A stretch of 64,000 nucleotides of DNA from Serendipita indica DSM 11827 (taxonomy: Eukaryota > Basidiomycota > Agaricomycetes > Sebacinales > Serendipitaceae). The stretch lies in assembly GCA_910890315.1 (NCBI GenBank), contig CAJVGD010000012.1, positions 124,001 to 188,000 of the forward strand, given 5' to 3'. A model generated the notes under the pieces. It searched no databases. It was not told the DNA's origin and saw only the letters and a program-made list of their open reading frames with translations. A program made the position numbers and the translations under genes. Positions 38,546 through 50,111 of this stretch are shown in pieces. Positions within the stretch are counted from its first letter, which is position 1. Each line of letters starts with the position of its first letter.

Positions 38546-38711
38546 TTTTGAAGTAGAAACGAGTGAGGCTACGAAAAGTCGAGCGAGGGCGGAAGCTAAG
38601 TCCTTTTGTTTTGACCTCGACCGGCCCAGCGACTTTTTGGCAATTAGTTATTCAAGTCGTCAGTAGAATATAATACATGTTATACAACGTCTAACATTCT
38701 CTAGAACGACC
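38546..38711. promoter_or_regulatory. Short bidirectional promoter between septin and OTC genes
   Basis: Only 166 bp lie between the start codons of the Cdc12-type septin (-) and ornithine carbamoyltransferase (+). The right end reads gtctaacattctctag just before the OTC start; this looks like a branch site plus 3' splice site, so a 5'-UTR intron is possible. No ATG-led exon that could add a presequence was found within the gap. Confidence 0.4.
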
Positions 38712-40008
38712 ATGATCAAGCCTCCCCATCTCATGACTTTGGCAGACCTCAACGTCAACCAGATTCAAAATGTTCTTACACACGCCCTCAGACTCAAGAA
38801 CACATCTACTGCCTATCTAGCACCAGGCAGCCCTCGTCCTATCAACTCTCGACTCGTGCGTGGGGTGCCCCCACAATCCTTGTCGCACTCGAGCATTGCA
38901 TTGCTATTCTCCAAACGAAGTACTAGAACACGTGTATCTGCAGAAACAGCTGCTGTATTGCTCGGAGGGCGCGCGCTCTTCCTGGGTCGAGAAGACATCC
39001 AGCTAGGAGTCAACGAGTCAGCTCGAGACACCGCCCGCGTTCTAGGAGGCATGTGCCAAGGCATCTTTGCTCGAGTTGGAGACCATTCAGAGATAGAGGT
39101 AAGCTCTTCTCCTCCCAATCCTCTTTTTCTTGCTTGTCGGACTTGCGGAACACGACTCATTGCTCGTCACAGGAACTTGCCGAACACTCGCCTGTTCCAG
39201 TCATCAACGCCCTCTCTTCTCTCTGGCATCCTACACAAATCCTAGCCGACCTGCTCACACTTCATGAAGAGGCCTCATTCCAAGTCGGCCAACCGATAAA
39301 GGCTAAGACTGCTTTTGCCGTACTGCCAGAAATCAAACCACTTACCATCACATACCTTGGAGACTCCACAAACGTACTCCACGACATGCTGGTCACCTTT
39401 CCTCGTCTCGGTCACAAGATGCAGGTAGCCACTCCCAACGACCCACAATACCGCTGTCCAACACCGGTTTGGAACCGAGTCAAAGAACTCGGTTGCGATA
39501 GTGGCATCACTTGGGTAGAAGATCCCCGAGAGGCTGTCAAGGATGCCGACGTGGTGATCACAGACACTTGGTAGGCGCTCCGCCGTTAAAGAGGGCTTGG
39601 CTAACAACGAAAAGGATTTCTATGGGCCAAGAAGCTGAAAAGGAACAGAGACTAAAGGCGTTCCAAGGATACCAGGTTACAGAGCAGCTATGTCGAGAAG
39701 GTGGTGCAAAGCCCGACTGGAAGTTCCTCCACTGTCTCCCCAGGAAGAAGGATGAGGTAGATGACGAGGCAAGTACCTGTAGAATCCAGGCGTAGGCCTA
39801 TATTGACATGCACCAGGTTTTCTACGGCCCTCGCTCGCTCGTGTTCCCAGAAGCTGATAACCGTAAATGGACTATCATGGCCTTGTTCGAGTATGTAATA
39901 ACTAGTTGGACACCTGCTGAATACTGACGACCACTCTCAAGCATGCTCTTTGGCCACTGGCAGATTTATGATCCCAAGGTCATTGAACAACGACAACCAA
40001 AATCGTAG
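38712..40008 (+). CDS. ARG3: Ornithine carbamoyltransferase
   Basis: The enzyme joins carbamoyl phosphate and ornithine into citrulline for arginine synthesis. The carbamoyl-phosphate loop is [20 protein letters not shown]. Next come [39 protein letters not shown], the ornithine site DTW and ISMGQEAEK (D-x-x-x-SMG motif), and the catalytic [11 protein letters not shown]. The end is [20 protein letters not shown] plus Ser, with TAG at 40006-40008. Introns lie near 39099-39172, 39571-39615, 39769-39816 and 39892-39942. The start [14 protein letters not shown] begins right at the mature-enzyme homology, so no clear mitochondrial presequence is seen, whereas many filamentous fungi import this enzyme. 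Confidence 0.92.
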
Positions 40009-40114
40009 AATGGTCCTCGATAGTTATCCAGGCCTTTTGTGCATCTTCACTGTTTGTTTACTGTTTGGCCTCTTTCGCTCAAGTTCTGCACCTTCGCCAC
40101 TAAATCTCGTAAAA

Positions 40115-40457
40115 ATGGTGGGCAAGCTCTGGCTAAAAAAAGGATTGAGAATATGAGAATTCTGAATATTGGATTCAGGATCCAGCTGCGTCCAAAGTCC
40201 CCGTCAAGCTCGCCAAAGTGACCAAAGTACTCGGCCGCACCGGATCGCGAGGAGGTGTGACCCAAGTCCGTGTCGAGTTCATGGATGATCCTCTCCGTTC
40301 CATCATCCGCAACGTCAAGGGCCCCGTCCGAAAGGAGGATATTCTCGCTTTGCTCGAGTCGGAACGTGAGGCACGGTGCGTCTCCTTTCATCTGCTTCCA
40401 AGTTTAGATTATTTTGCTTATTCGTATTCATTTCATCTTTGCAGACGACTACGCTGA
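40115..40457 (+). CDS. RPS28: Small-subunit ribosomal protein eS28
   Basis: eS28 lies at the mRNA exit region of the 40S head. The start codon is an exon of its own: ATG at 40115-40117 is followed at once by an intron at 40118-40178. Exon 2 (40179-40375) gives [37 protein letters not shown] and [20 protein letters not shown]. The second intron (40376-40444) splits an Arg codon, and exon 3 completes the family end EAR-RLR with a TGA at 40455-40457. The protein is 68 residues, the usual length. The upstream gap to OTC is 106 bp and is rich in C/T (ctgtttggcctctttcgctc), as is common for ribosomal protein promoters. Confidence 0.95.
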
Positions 40458-40744
40458 TAGCTGGCTCGTGTGCTGCTGGGCATTTTGTGTTTGATTCGAC
40501 TGTATCCCCCCGAGTACATCACGCTCGAGATGATTTGCTAGGCAATATATTGCTTATGCTGCGCTAATCTAGTGCGTTTTTGAACATTGGCCGAATTGAA
40601 TGTCTGGCTAGTACCGCCGAGTTCCTCACTCGTTGCATCTCTGGGATACCAAAGCCCATATTCCACGTGCATTCGAGCTCAAAGAAAGTGTATGCGCAAG
40701 TGGTGAACCACTGTTATAGGGTGTTCCACAACTTGGTCTCGACC

Positions 40745-41825
40745 ATGAAGGTAGTCATTTGCGGCGCAGGTTTCATTGGAAACTACGTCGCCCGTGCATT
40801 TGCAGCATCAAATCCAGGCATCCAAATCGTTCTCGCATCCAGACAGCCCAAGCGACACGTCGACGACCTACAAGATGCACATGCCCATATTTCGTCTGCA
40901 TCGGCAGACGTGACGAATGCCTCGACGCTGCGTCCCGTCTTTCAAGACGCGCATACCGTGGTCTCTCTTGTTGGCATTCTCCAAGGATCACCTGCAAAAT
41001 TTGAAGCGGTTCAGTGGAAGGGTGCGCAGAATGTCGCTCAGTGCGCCCAAGAGGTTGGGGCAAAGCTCGTCCATCTCAGCGCCATTGGAGCAAATCCAGA
41101 TAGTGAGCTTGTATCTCCGCGTACAAAAGGGCTTGGAGAGAAGGCCGTCCTCGAGGCGGCACCTACTGCAACCGTTATTCGTCCGTCCCTAGTCTTTGGA
41201 CCAGGTGATTCATTCTTTACGGTGAGTTTGGCCATGTCTATCTTCTCGAGCACTCACGTCATTCAGAGGTTCGCCACTCTTGCCCGCTTTTTCCCGGTCA
41301 TGCCTGTGATTGGGAGTGGAATGTCCAAGTTTCAGCCCGTCTACGTTGGCGACCTCGCGAAGTTGATAGAAGTTTGTTCTCGTAGCAAGGGCGATGCATC
41401 TATAGCCAAAAAGGTAGACGGCAAGATCCTGGAAGCTGGAGGTCCAGAAGGTATGCCTTCCGACGCTGTTTGGACGCTGACCAAGCATCTCCTAGTTTTC
41501 ACCTTTAGGGAAATACTGCAACTCGTGTTCAAGTACAGTGGACGGTGGCGTCCCATGGTTCCCATTCCTTTGTGGGCAGGTTACATGCAAGGGGCTCTCC
41601 TTGAGAAGCTTCCTGAGAGCATCCTGACAATTTCAAGAGATCAAGTACGCACTCCCTCGATTCCACTCCTCTCCCTAGGCTAATGCAGATCAGGTCGCTC
41701 AATTACAACTCGACAATGTAGTGGCTGATGCACAAAAAGACATTGTCCCAAAACTCCTCGAGTCGCAAACAGGAGAATCAATGAAGTCTGTTCACGATAT
41801 TCTTCCAACCTATCTCTCCTCGTAG
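40745..41825 (+). CDS. Atypical SDR, NDUFA9 / Coq11-like mitochondrial protein
   Basis: An NAD(P)-binding protein of the extended/atypical short-chain dehydrogenase type. The start MKVVICGAGFIGNYVARAFA at 40745 has the GxGFxG nucleotide site. It is followed by DAHTVVSLVGILQGSPAKFE, GAKLVHLSAIGANPDSE (catalytic-Ser region without the usual YxxxK), TVIRPSLVFGPGDSFF and the block RFATLARFFPVMPVIGSGMS plus FQPVYVGDLAKLIEV. This pattern is shared by complex I subunit NDUFA9 and by Coq11 of the coenzyme Q synthome; I cannot separate them by eye. Introns lie near 41221-41268, 41450-41500 and 41643-41690. The end is LPTYLSS with TAG at 41823-41825. The long same-frame extension upstream of 40745 has no ATG. 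Confidence 0.72.
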
Positions 41826-41853
41826 TTGATCGTCACTTGGCCCCGACGACATC

Positions 41854-43100
41854 ATGGCCTTTCGATTAAAGTGGGGTATCATGGCCACTGTATGTGCTAC
41901 TTGTAGCTATTCAGCTGTATGACAGACGAAATCAAGGGCGGGATCGCCAAATCATTTGCTCAAGACTTGCTCATGGATCCGACAAAGCGAGGGGCGAATG
42001 ATGTGCAACATGTCATCGCCGCGATAGCGTCCTCTTCATCTCAGTCAAGTGCTGAAAGGTTTGCAAAGGATATAGGCGCCCCGGAAGCGACTAGGACCTA
42101 TGGCTCGTATAAAGAGTTGGTTGCGGATGCAGATGTCGAGATTATATACATCGCGACGCCCCAATCGAGGCACTACAAGGATGTGATTCTATGTCTAAAT
42201 GCTGGTAAACACGTTCTTTGCGAGGTGAGTTTCCATTGGTGTACCACCATCTCTGACGTCTTTGTAGAAACCGTGTAAGTTCATCCGCATTCCACGATGC
42301 ACTCTAAATACCTATACAGTCACCATCAATAGCAGACAAGCAGAACACCTGGTAGCGCTGTCCCAATCCAAGGGACTGTTCTTGATGGAGGCGGCATGGA
42401 CGCGATTCTTCCCTCGTACAAAAGAAATTTTATCTCTCCTACACAAAGAAAAGGAGATAGGAACAATCAAACGCGTCATCGCCGACTTTTCTCTCCAAGT
42501 CCGCGATCCAGGGTCACGCCTCCATAACCCGGACCTCGGAGGCGGCGCACTACTCGACCTCGGATTCTATTCTCTCCTTTGGGCCTTTATGGTTCTCCAA
42601 AAGCATCCAGATAATGAAAACGCAATGCCCAAGGTCACTGCCTCTGTCGTCAAAACCGATCGAGGAGTGGACGAATTTACGAGCATGACGTTGGTCTATG
42701 AGCGCCTGAACGCCGTTGCGCACCTTTCGACCAGCATTTCTGCTCGGACGCCGAAATATAGTGTGGTTATACAAGGTGACAACGTGAGTCCTGCGCCTAT
42801 GGATCACCACATCCTTTAGACTCACTACGATAGGGTGAGATCATGATATCAGGACCTCCACCACGTCCACGAGAGTATGTCATACATGCGCACGATGGGG
42901 AGCGGTCGATTACAGTCGACCTTGTTGGAAACGATCTAGGATGGGAAGCGGACGCCTGTGCGCGAGCACTTCGTGACGGCAAGCGCGGATGTGAAGAGTC
43001 CCCATTGCAGGATACACTGGCCATGCTAAGGATCATGGATGATATCCGCAGGCAAGGCGATTTTGTATTCCCTGCGCCATTGGAAGAGGTAGAAGTGTAG
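41854..43100 (+). CDS. GFO/IDH/MocA-type oxidoreductase (dihydrodiol dehydrogenase-like)
   Basis: An NAD(P)-dependent oxidoreductase most like trans-1,2-dihydrobenzene-1,2-diol/D-xylose dehydrogenases. The start MAFRLKWGIMAT at 41854 is joined by a 47-bp intron (41890-41936) to GGIAKSFAQDLLMDP, restoring the nucleotide-binding WGIMATGGIA. Then TYGSYKELVADADVEIIYIA and LNAGKHVLCEKP (the CEKP lysine is the general catalytic residue of the family) are seen, the last made by splicing near 42223-42270. The block LMEAAWTRFFPRTKEI and LGGGALLDLGFYSLLWAF identify the dihydrodiol/xylose dehydrogenase branch. The end DFVFPAPLEEVEV stops at 43098-43100. It is convergent with the transporter gene, with 22 bp between stops. 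The substrate is probably a sugar or diol (inference). Confidence 0.85.
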
Positions 43101-43122
43101 CCCGTACACGTGTCTATGATGT

Positions 43123-44787
43123 TCAATCCGAACCACGTCTACCATGTTCTATGTCTTGTCGGTCATTATGTGGCCATTCCTCCTTCAAACTCGACACCAG
43201 CCCCTCTCGTTCAGCGTCACTCCCTTCTAAGCTTCCTCGTTCGAGTCGTATAGTCGAAAGATCCACGTCGGCGCTGCCACGTGCTTTCTGCTCTTTTTCG
43301 GTATTCGAGCTTTTGGTGAGCTGGAAAGAAATCAACTCGAGGCGTCAACTGAATAGGATATTCTTACTGCAACAAATGTCGCACAAGAGATGATAATAAC
43401 GATACCAGCAATACTGGATGCTGGTGGAATCGTATGGAAGATCCATCTTTCCGCAGCGACGGCGAAGAGAATCTGGACGTATATACCCAGAGAAGCCCTT
43501 CCTGCCGTCTCTCGCTGTAGACCCATGGTCAAGAAAAGTTGCGTGAAGAATCCAAAGAATCCGATGCTGAACACCAATCCGACAAAGGTTAGACTTCGTG
43601 GTAGGACGAGCGGTACTCGTAGGACGATCATGCCGATCACTGAGACCAAGCAGCTGTAGATGGAAAAGAAGGAGACGGAGTGGAGAGGGTGTGCGCGTTT
43701 ACCCACGGCTCGGATGGAAATGACTGGGGGGATTTTAGTTGACAAAGTCTGCTACGAATTGGGACTTACAGGCGCCTGTCCCCCCCAGTACACCAAGGAG
43801 TGCAACACTACGTGTTCTTAGTTGCTTTCTCTATAGACACGAAAGCTCTTACCCGACGGCGATGAGGCGTTGAGCTGGTGTCCCTTTTTCGCCACCGACT
43901 TGATCAGATTGACCAAATAAGAATGGAGGTCTTGCTATGAGAATCACTCCCATGAAAGAAAGAGCTGCGTATTCGTTAGACTTTACGGGAAATGTATCAG
44001 CCTACTGACCACCGGCTACGATTTCTCTTCGACTGAGAGCCTCTCCAAGGATAAGGTAGCCAGCAATTGCAGTTGTTGTTGGTCCAAGAAAGGTAATAAC
44101 GATAGCATCCGAGAGAGAAAGATAGATCAATGAATAATATATTCCGAAGATGCCTGAAAGATGATTAGTAAACTATCTTAGAGGGATGAATACACGGACC
44201 AAAGAAGCCACTGATGCCCCGAATAGCCAATAAATATCGTACTCCTGGTGGTCCACTAAGCGGGTGCGGAATGTTAGCACGCTTCATGTATACGATGCAA
44301 GATATGTATGTAATTGACTGAGGAGTGATTGAGAAACAACGTATGAAGGAATGGGAACGCGCACCATCCTGATCAATATTATCTAAACAGTCGACTTTGC
44401 GTCAAGAGGATGTCAACGCTAAAGAGGGGCCACTCGCCTCGAAAGTTGGTACGGGAGGATCTAGACCATTGAGTATTTTGACTGTGGCGTTCATGCATGT
44501 TCCGCAAAACTAGTAGAACTTGTCAAATGCTTTCGATTTCGACTCGTGTGTGGACGATTACTTGCGACGCCATCATGAGAAGCAATCCGATATTGCTGAA
44601 AAAGAGAGTATATTGAGCATAGAAAACGGACTTGGAGATGGACAGACTTGTTATATATATCCAAGACTGCGATCCACAAGACTCTCGCTCTCCGACGCCA
44701 TAATAATCCATGTTCTTCATGCGGAAATGTGGATGTAAACCCGGCTGTGGATGGAGTGAGGGCGATAGGTTGAGAGTACGAGGACAT
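43123..44787 (-). CDS. EamA / drug-metabolite transporter superfamily membrane protein
   Basis: A ten-helix DMT-type carrier. The start MSSYSQPIALTPSTAG is at 44785-44787. Joined exons give NNIGLLLMMASQ, FCGTCMNATVKILNGLDPPV and IILIRM, then SITYISCIVYMKR. These are followed by GPPGVRYLLAIRGISGFFG, the first EamA repeat. The second repeat includes ALLGVLGGTGAFISIRAVGK, FFTQLFLTMGLQRETAGR and IAGIVIIISCATFVA. The C-terminal tail is hydrophilic and acidic (ADVDLSTIRLERGSLEGSD) and ends GRRGSD. The intron after PVPTFE starts with GC rather than GT (minus strand gcgagt ... tttag, about 55 bp); GT alternatives break the frame. Ten or so short introns split the gene. The cargo is unknown. Confidence 0.82.
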
Positions 44788-45331
44788 GTCCAGGTCCAAC
44801 TGACTCTACGCCGGCAAGTCGGCACGGGACATCCTGACCTCGCGACATTGGGCAGTCTTGTCACATGCTGACTAAGAGCCAATCCTACTAAACAGATACT
44901 ATACACGTTTCACTAACATTTGTCAAGTTTTCAGATCACAGGCATTGCTCAACTACTGTTGATTCTGAATTTTGTTGGGCGAGTGCAGATAAAAGAGGCA
45001 ATCAGCATGAGAGACAGAGTCACGCAGTCAGCCAGTCTTGGACCTCACCATTCGTTTGAATGGGTGGACTAGTCGCCTTTCTATCCTATTCAACAAAATG
45101 GCACAACTCTGCATATTGGATCCTACGAGCTCTGTGATTCGACGCATTGATCAACATTGACCAATCAACTCTGCACAGTCAACTTGTCTTCTCATGATCA
45201 ATGTCGTACAAGTAGCATTAGCAGAGACCTGGGCTCAGGTGGCCAGTCCACGCCAGTCTCGCCAGCTGTTTAGCGCCGCACCTGAGCAAAGGACAAGCCT
45301 CACTTGTCCCCCACCGTCTCCGTCGTGAACA
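44788..45331. other. Intergenic region upstream of the NLR-like gene
   Basis: 544 bp between the divergent starts of the EamA transporter and the NLR-like gene. It carries one copy of the flank repeat at 44908-44958. I saw no further gene or RNA. Confidence 0.5.
44908..44958 (+). repeat. Left copy of a flank repeat around the NLR/chimera locus
   Basis: The stretch begins tttcactaacatttgtcaag and includes cagatcacaggcatt and caactactg. It matches 51278-51325 with a few changes and a 3-bp indel, in the same orientation. Confidence 0.6.
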
Positions 45332-48300
45332 ATGTCCGATGTTTTTATGCACCTGACAAACGTCCTCCGTCCCGTGCAGTCATCGTCGCAGACCATCAAC
45401 GAAGGCACAGCACTCGCAGATCCAGAGAGCGGCAGGCCGTCGATTTCAAAGTCCGAATCAAAGATAGATGATCTCGGGTTTCTAGAACTTGCTTCTGGAA
45501 CTAACCCTGTCGTCGAGTAAGTACGTCGGCCACTGCACGTGCTCGCCGCTCATATAGCTTGACTTGGCAGTATCGTCGCTATCCATGGCCTCGAAGGGCA
45601 TAGAGAAAAGACATGGTCAACAGAGGATGGAACTCTTTGGCTACGTGACTTCTTGCCTACGGACATATCCAACGCTCGAGTCCTTTCATATGGATACGAC
45701 GCCGACACTCGCAGTACAGAATGCGTATCAACTCTGACTATGCGTCGACATGCCGAGGGACTAGCCCAAGCGCTCTCACGGATACGGAAAGACAGTCCTC
45801 GAGTCAGTAAATCACATTTCCTGGTCGGTCTCCACTGAACGTGATTAGCGTCCGATCATTTTCGTAGCACACGACCTAGGAGGTATCATTCTCAAATGGG
45901 TTCGTCACACAAGCTCCAACGAGACTAATCGCTGATGCTCTCCTAGGCTCTCGTCATTTGTCATAATCAGAGTTTGGCATCCAAGGGCGAGCTCCGGGAC
46001 ATTCTCGTATCCACGCATGCCATCTTATTCTTCGGGACCCCTCACTCTGGCGTCGAGGGTACCACTCTCCTCGATACAATCAACCGCTTGACGTCGATGC
46101 GCATAATGACTACAGACGTAATCCTCAAGGATCTTCAATCTCACTCGTCCGAACTCGAAAACATACAGAGCCTGTACGTCGCAGCGAGCGAGAAAATAAG
46201 CAGCATATTCTTCTGCGAAGAGTACAAGACATCTTCTGTTGACAGGAAACGGCGGAGACTGGTTGGTGCCAATTTTGTCCGGCCTTGAAGACCACTGACT
46301 GGGATAGAACGTTGCCCATCACTCCGCAGTCATCGCCGGCGATCGAAATGGTACAAAAATCGTGCTTCATGCGGACCACGAGAGTTTGGTTCGATTCTCT
46401 AATGCAACGAGCGACAACTATCGAAGCGTTCTTCACTATCTCAAAGACTACGTCGACAGTGCGTCCGCAGCAGTGCAAGAGAAGTGGATTACAGAGGACA
46501 ACCTTCGAAGTTGGTACTCACTTCATATTGTTTGCTTATCTAATAAACCTGCAGGTGTAGCAAAGGGAGAGGTCATCTCTCAGGAGATGATAGTGGCGAA
46601 GCCCTGTCCACCGGTGTCAAGAAGTTACGTCGAGCGAAAGGAGATTCAGTCCCTCATCACAGAAAGGCTGCTTCCGGGAAGCGTACAAGATCAACCGCGG
46701 TGTATACTACATGGACTCGGGGGTTCAGGCAAGACTCAACTCGCGACCAGCTGGGTTCGGAAGCATGGAGCCAGGTAAGAACTATAGCCATTTCTTAGAG
46801 AATCTCTGATTATTTCCAGGTTCACTCGAGTCATTTTCGTCGACGCTTCGAGTCAAACTCAGATAGAAGCAGACTTGGAACGGTCGATCCGCTCATTGGG
46901 CCCAGAGTACAACGAGATGACCTGGATGGATGCAGTCGCCTACCTCGGCGGCAAGGAAAGGGGCTGGCTGCTGTTTATCGACAATGCCGACTCGCCAGAT
47001 CTCAACCTCCGCCCATATCTCCCTGTTTCCATCCATGGAGCAGTTCTAATCACCACAAGGAACAGCGAGTGCATAAGCTACGCTCCGGATGGTGCTGTTC
47101 CTGTTGGTGGACTGGAGGAGAATGAGGCAATCAATCTCCTTCATAAGCTCGCTAATGTCACACCCACGTCCGATACCAAGTCTGTGGAGATTGTTCAGGA
47201 GCTAGGGATGCTGGCGCTGGCGATTACTCAAGCGGGGTCATATATTCGCAAGACACGCCGGCTCGACACGTACCTTGATACGTTGCGAAGTCATCGGAAG
47301 CGACTCCTACGGAAGCAGCCAGATATCGGGAATGAATATACATCCTCGACGTACGCTGCATTCGACCTGTCTTTCCAAACCCTACCGACAAAGACGCAAG
47401 AGCTGCTAAAGTTGTGTGCGTTTCTTCACCATTCGGACATTCCGGTCTCCTTATTCCAGCACTCGACAGAGTCTGGTTTCGCAACATACACGGTCCTGGA
47501 TGACTTTCCTCCGCCAGATAGCGACAAAGCAGTCATCCAGAAGCTCAAGGAGATTCTGGGCTCAACGTGGGATGAGGTCGAATTCCAAGAGATCGTGGAA
47601 TCGGCTACGCGCGCATCATTTATCCATGTTTCGACTGATGGACTATTCTACGCCGTCCACCCACTACTTCAGATGTACATCAAGGATTGTTCTAGTCAGG
47701 AGGATAATCGAGAGTACGCGCGTGCGACTACTCAACTGATACTTGGTGCGATCCGGCCAGTTGAGGGTAGCAATGCGCGGTTTTGGCAACTACTTCCACA
47801 CGCCACCAAGATCCCACAATCGGTGCAATCAGAGAATATGGCACACGCATTGGCGTTCTATAAGCTTTATCATCCATTGGGTGATTGGAAGACTTGTCGA
47901 GAACTGTTAGAGACTGCGTTTTACCAAGTTCAGCAGGATCATGGTCTAAAGCATAAAAGTTCGATGTGGGTGATGTGTAAACTTGGTAATGCGTTGCATA
48001 GTTGCGGTCAATTGGAAAAGGCAGAAAAGATGGAGCGAGAAGTACTCGCTCTGCGGCTGGAGATTCTTGGACCACGTCATCCAGACACCATTCAAGCAAT
48101 GGGAAACCTTGCAGCCACCTTGCACTCCCGTGGTCAGCTGGACGAGGCAGAAAAGATGGACCGAGAGGTACTCGCTCTGCAGCTGGAGATCCTTGGACCA
48201 CGTCATCCAGACCCATTTTGTCAATGAACAACCTTGCGACCACCTTGCACTCCCGTGGTCAGCTGGACGAGGCAGAAAAGATGAAGCGAGATGTACTCGC

Positions 48301-49902
48301 TCTGCGGCTGGAGATTCTTGGACCACGGCATCCAGACACCATTCAAGCAATGAACAACCTTGCAACGACCTTGCACTCCCGTGGTCAGCTGGACGAGGCA
48401 GAAAAGATGAACCAGATGTACTCGCTCTGCGGCTGGAGATTCTTGGACCACGGCATCCAGACACCATTTCTGCAATGGGAAACCTTGCAGCCACCTTGCA
48501 CTCCCGTGGTCAGCTGGACGAGGCAGAAAAGATGGACCGAGAGGTACTCGCTCTACAGCTGGAGATTCTTGGACCACGTCATCCAGACACCATTTCTGCA
48601 ATGGGAAACCTTGCAGCCACCTTGGACTCCCGTGGTCAGCTGGACGAGGCAGAAAAGATGGAGCGAGATGTACTCGCTCTGCAGCTGGAGATTCTTGGAC
48701 CACGTCATTCAGACACCATTTTGTCAATGAACAACCTTGCAACCACCTTGCACTCCCGTGGTCAGCTGGACGAGGCAGAAAAGATGAAGCGAGAGGTACT
48801 CGCTCTACAGCTGGAGATTCTTGGACCACGTCATCCAGACACCATTTCTGCAATGGGAAACCTTGCAACCACCTTGCACTCCCGTGGTCAGCTGGACGAG
48901 GCAGAAAAGATGAAGCGAGATGTACTCGCTCTGCAGCTGGAGATTCTTGGACCACGGCATCCAGACACCATTTCTGCAATGGGAAACCTTGCAGCCACCT
49001 TGCACTCCCGTGGTCAGCTGGACGAGGCAGAAAAGATGAAGCGAGATGTACTCGCTCTGCGGCTGGAGATTCTTGGACCACGTCATTCAGACACCATTTC
49101 TGCAATGGGAAACCTTGCAACCACCTTGCACTCCCGTGGTCAGCTGGACGAGGCAGAAAAGATGGACCGAGAGGTACTCGCTCTGCGGCTGGAGATTCTT
49201 GGACCACGGCATCCAGACACCATTTCTGCAATGGGAAACCTTGCAGCCACCTTGCACTCCCGTGGTCAGTTGGACGAGGCAGAAAAGATGGAGCGAGATG
49301 TACTCGCTCTGCAGCTGGAGATTCTTGGACCACGTCATCCAGACACCATTTTTGCAATGGGAAACCTTGCAGCCACCTTGCACTCCCGTGGTCAGTTGGA
49401 CGAGGCAGAAAAGATGAAGCGAGATGTACTCGCTCTGCGGCTGGAGATTCTTGGACCACGTCATCCAGACACCATTCGAGCAATGAACAACCTTGCAACG
49501 ACCTTGCACTCCCGTGGTCAGTTGGACGAGGCAGAAAAGATGAAGCGAGAGGTACTCGCTCTGCAGCTGGAGATTCTTGGACCACGGCATCCAGGCACCA
49601 TTTCTGCGATGACCAAACTTGCCAACACTCTATATCAACGTGATCGACTGGAAGAAGCAGAGAAAATAGAGCGAGAGATCCTTTCTCTGCGCCATGAGAT
49701 TCTTGGAAAACGTCATCCAGAATCGCTCAATGCCTCCTATAGCCTCTGTAAGACATTATGCAAGGGCGGCCAACTTGAAGAGGCTGCCACGCTCTTACAA
49801 GAGACCATAGGAATATGCATTGAAGAATTTGGGAAAGATGACCGTCGTACCTTGAAGTACAAGGAGTTTCTCAAGCTTATTGTGCCCAACCAACCTGTAT
49901 GA
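45332..49902 (+). CDS. NLR-like protein: hydrolase-like domain, NB-ARC, TPR array (array interrupted)
   Basis: A fungal NOD-like receptor architecture, the class used in non-self recognition and regulated cell death. The start MSDVFMHLTNVLRPVQSSS is at 45332. An alpha/beta-hydrolase-like part holds IVAIHGLEGHREKTW, FVAHDLGGIILKW and ILFFGTPHSGVEG. The NB-ARC part holds the P-loop CILHGLGGSGKTQLATSWV, then GWLLFIDNADSPDLNLRPYL and GAVLITTRNSECISYA. From about 47970 come 42-residue TPRs of kinesin-light-chain type (DEAEKMxREVLALxLEILG). Read straight, the frame ends at 48227 after a 1-nt loss near 48212; a second 1-nt loss lies near 48412, after which units continue in phase to the stop at 49902 (end VPNQPV). 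So the array is split over three frames, by true mutation or assembly error. Upstream exons are open and join in phase. Confidence 0.82.
47983..49620 (+). repeat. Tandem 126-bp TPR-coding repeat, about 13 units
   Basis: Units of 126 bp contain ctcccgtggtcagctggacg and gaggcagaaaagatg and are nearly identical over many copies (starts of tcccgtggtcag at 48126, 48251, 48377, 48502 and 48628, then every 126 bp to about 49510). The two 125-bp steps mark the single-base losses. A few positions vary in a recurring way, such as dREV/RDV, LQL/LRL and TILSM/TISAM/TIQAM. Diverged units bound the array on both sides. Confidence 0.93.
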
Positions 49903-50111
49903 CTTGCGTTATATGTCTATTTCATTTTCATTGTTTATTTGATAGCACCATCTTGGATATCTTCACGGTCACGATGACTCGCGACTCTGAAATCCAGAAT
50001 ATGATACTATGCTGTACAATACGTCTAAGCCTGATATATTTTCCTCAGGAGCGTCGACGCTCAAAGAGCTGCCAGCGCAGGTTGAACCCTGCCGCCATCT
50101 CCGGAACAGCC

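Noticed and set aside
40580-40744. Upstream extension of the NDUFA9/Coq11-like gene
   Set aside because: The frame is open but begins without ATG. The Rossmann start MKVVICGAG at 40745 fits the family.
48221-49590. Long open frames on the minus strand and in the two other plus frames of the TPR array
   Set aside because: They come from the 126-bp period, which has no stop in several frames. The products (for example repeats of LASSFLPRPADHGSARW) have no sign of a protein fold and mirror the real TPR frame.
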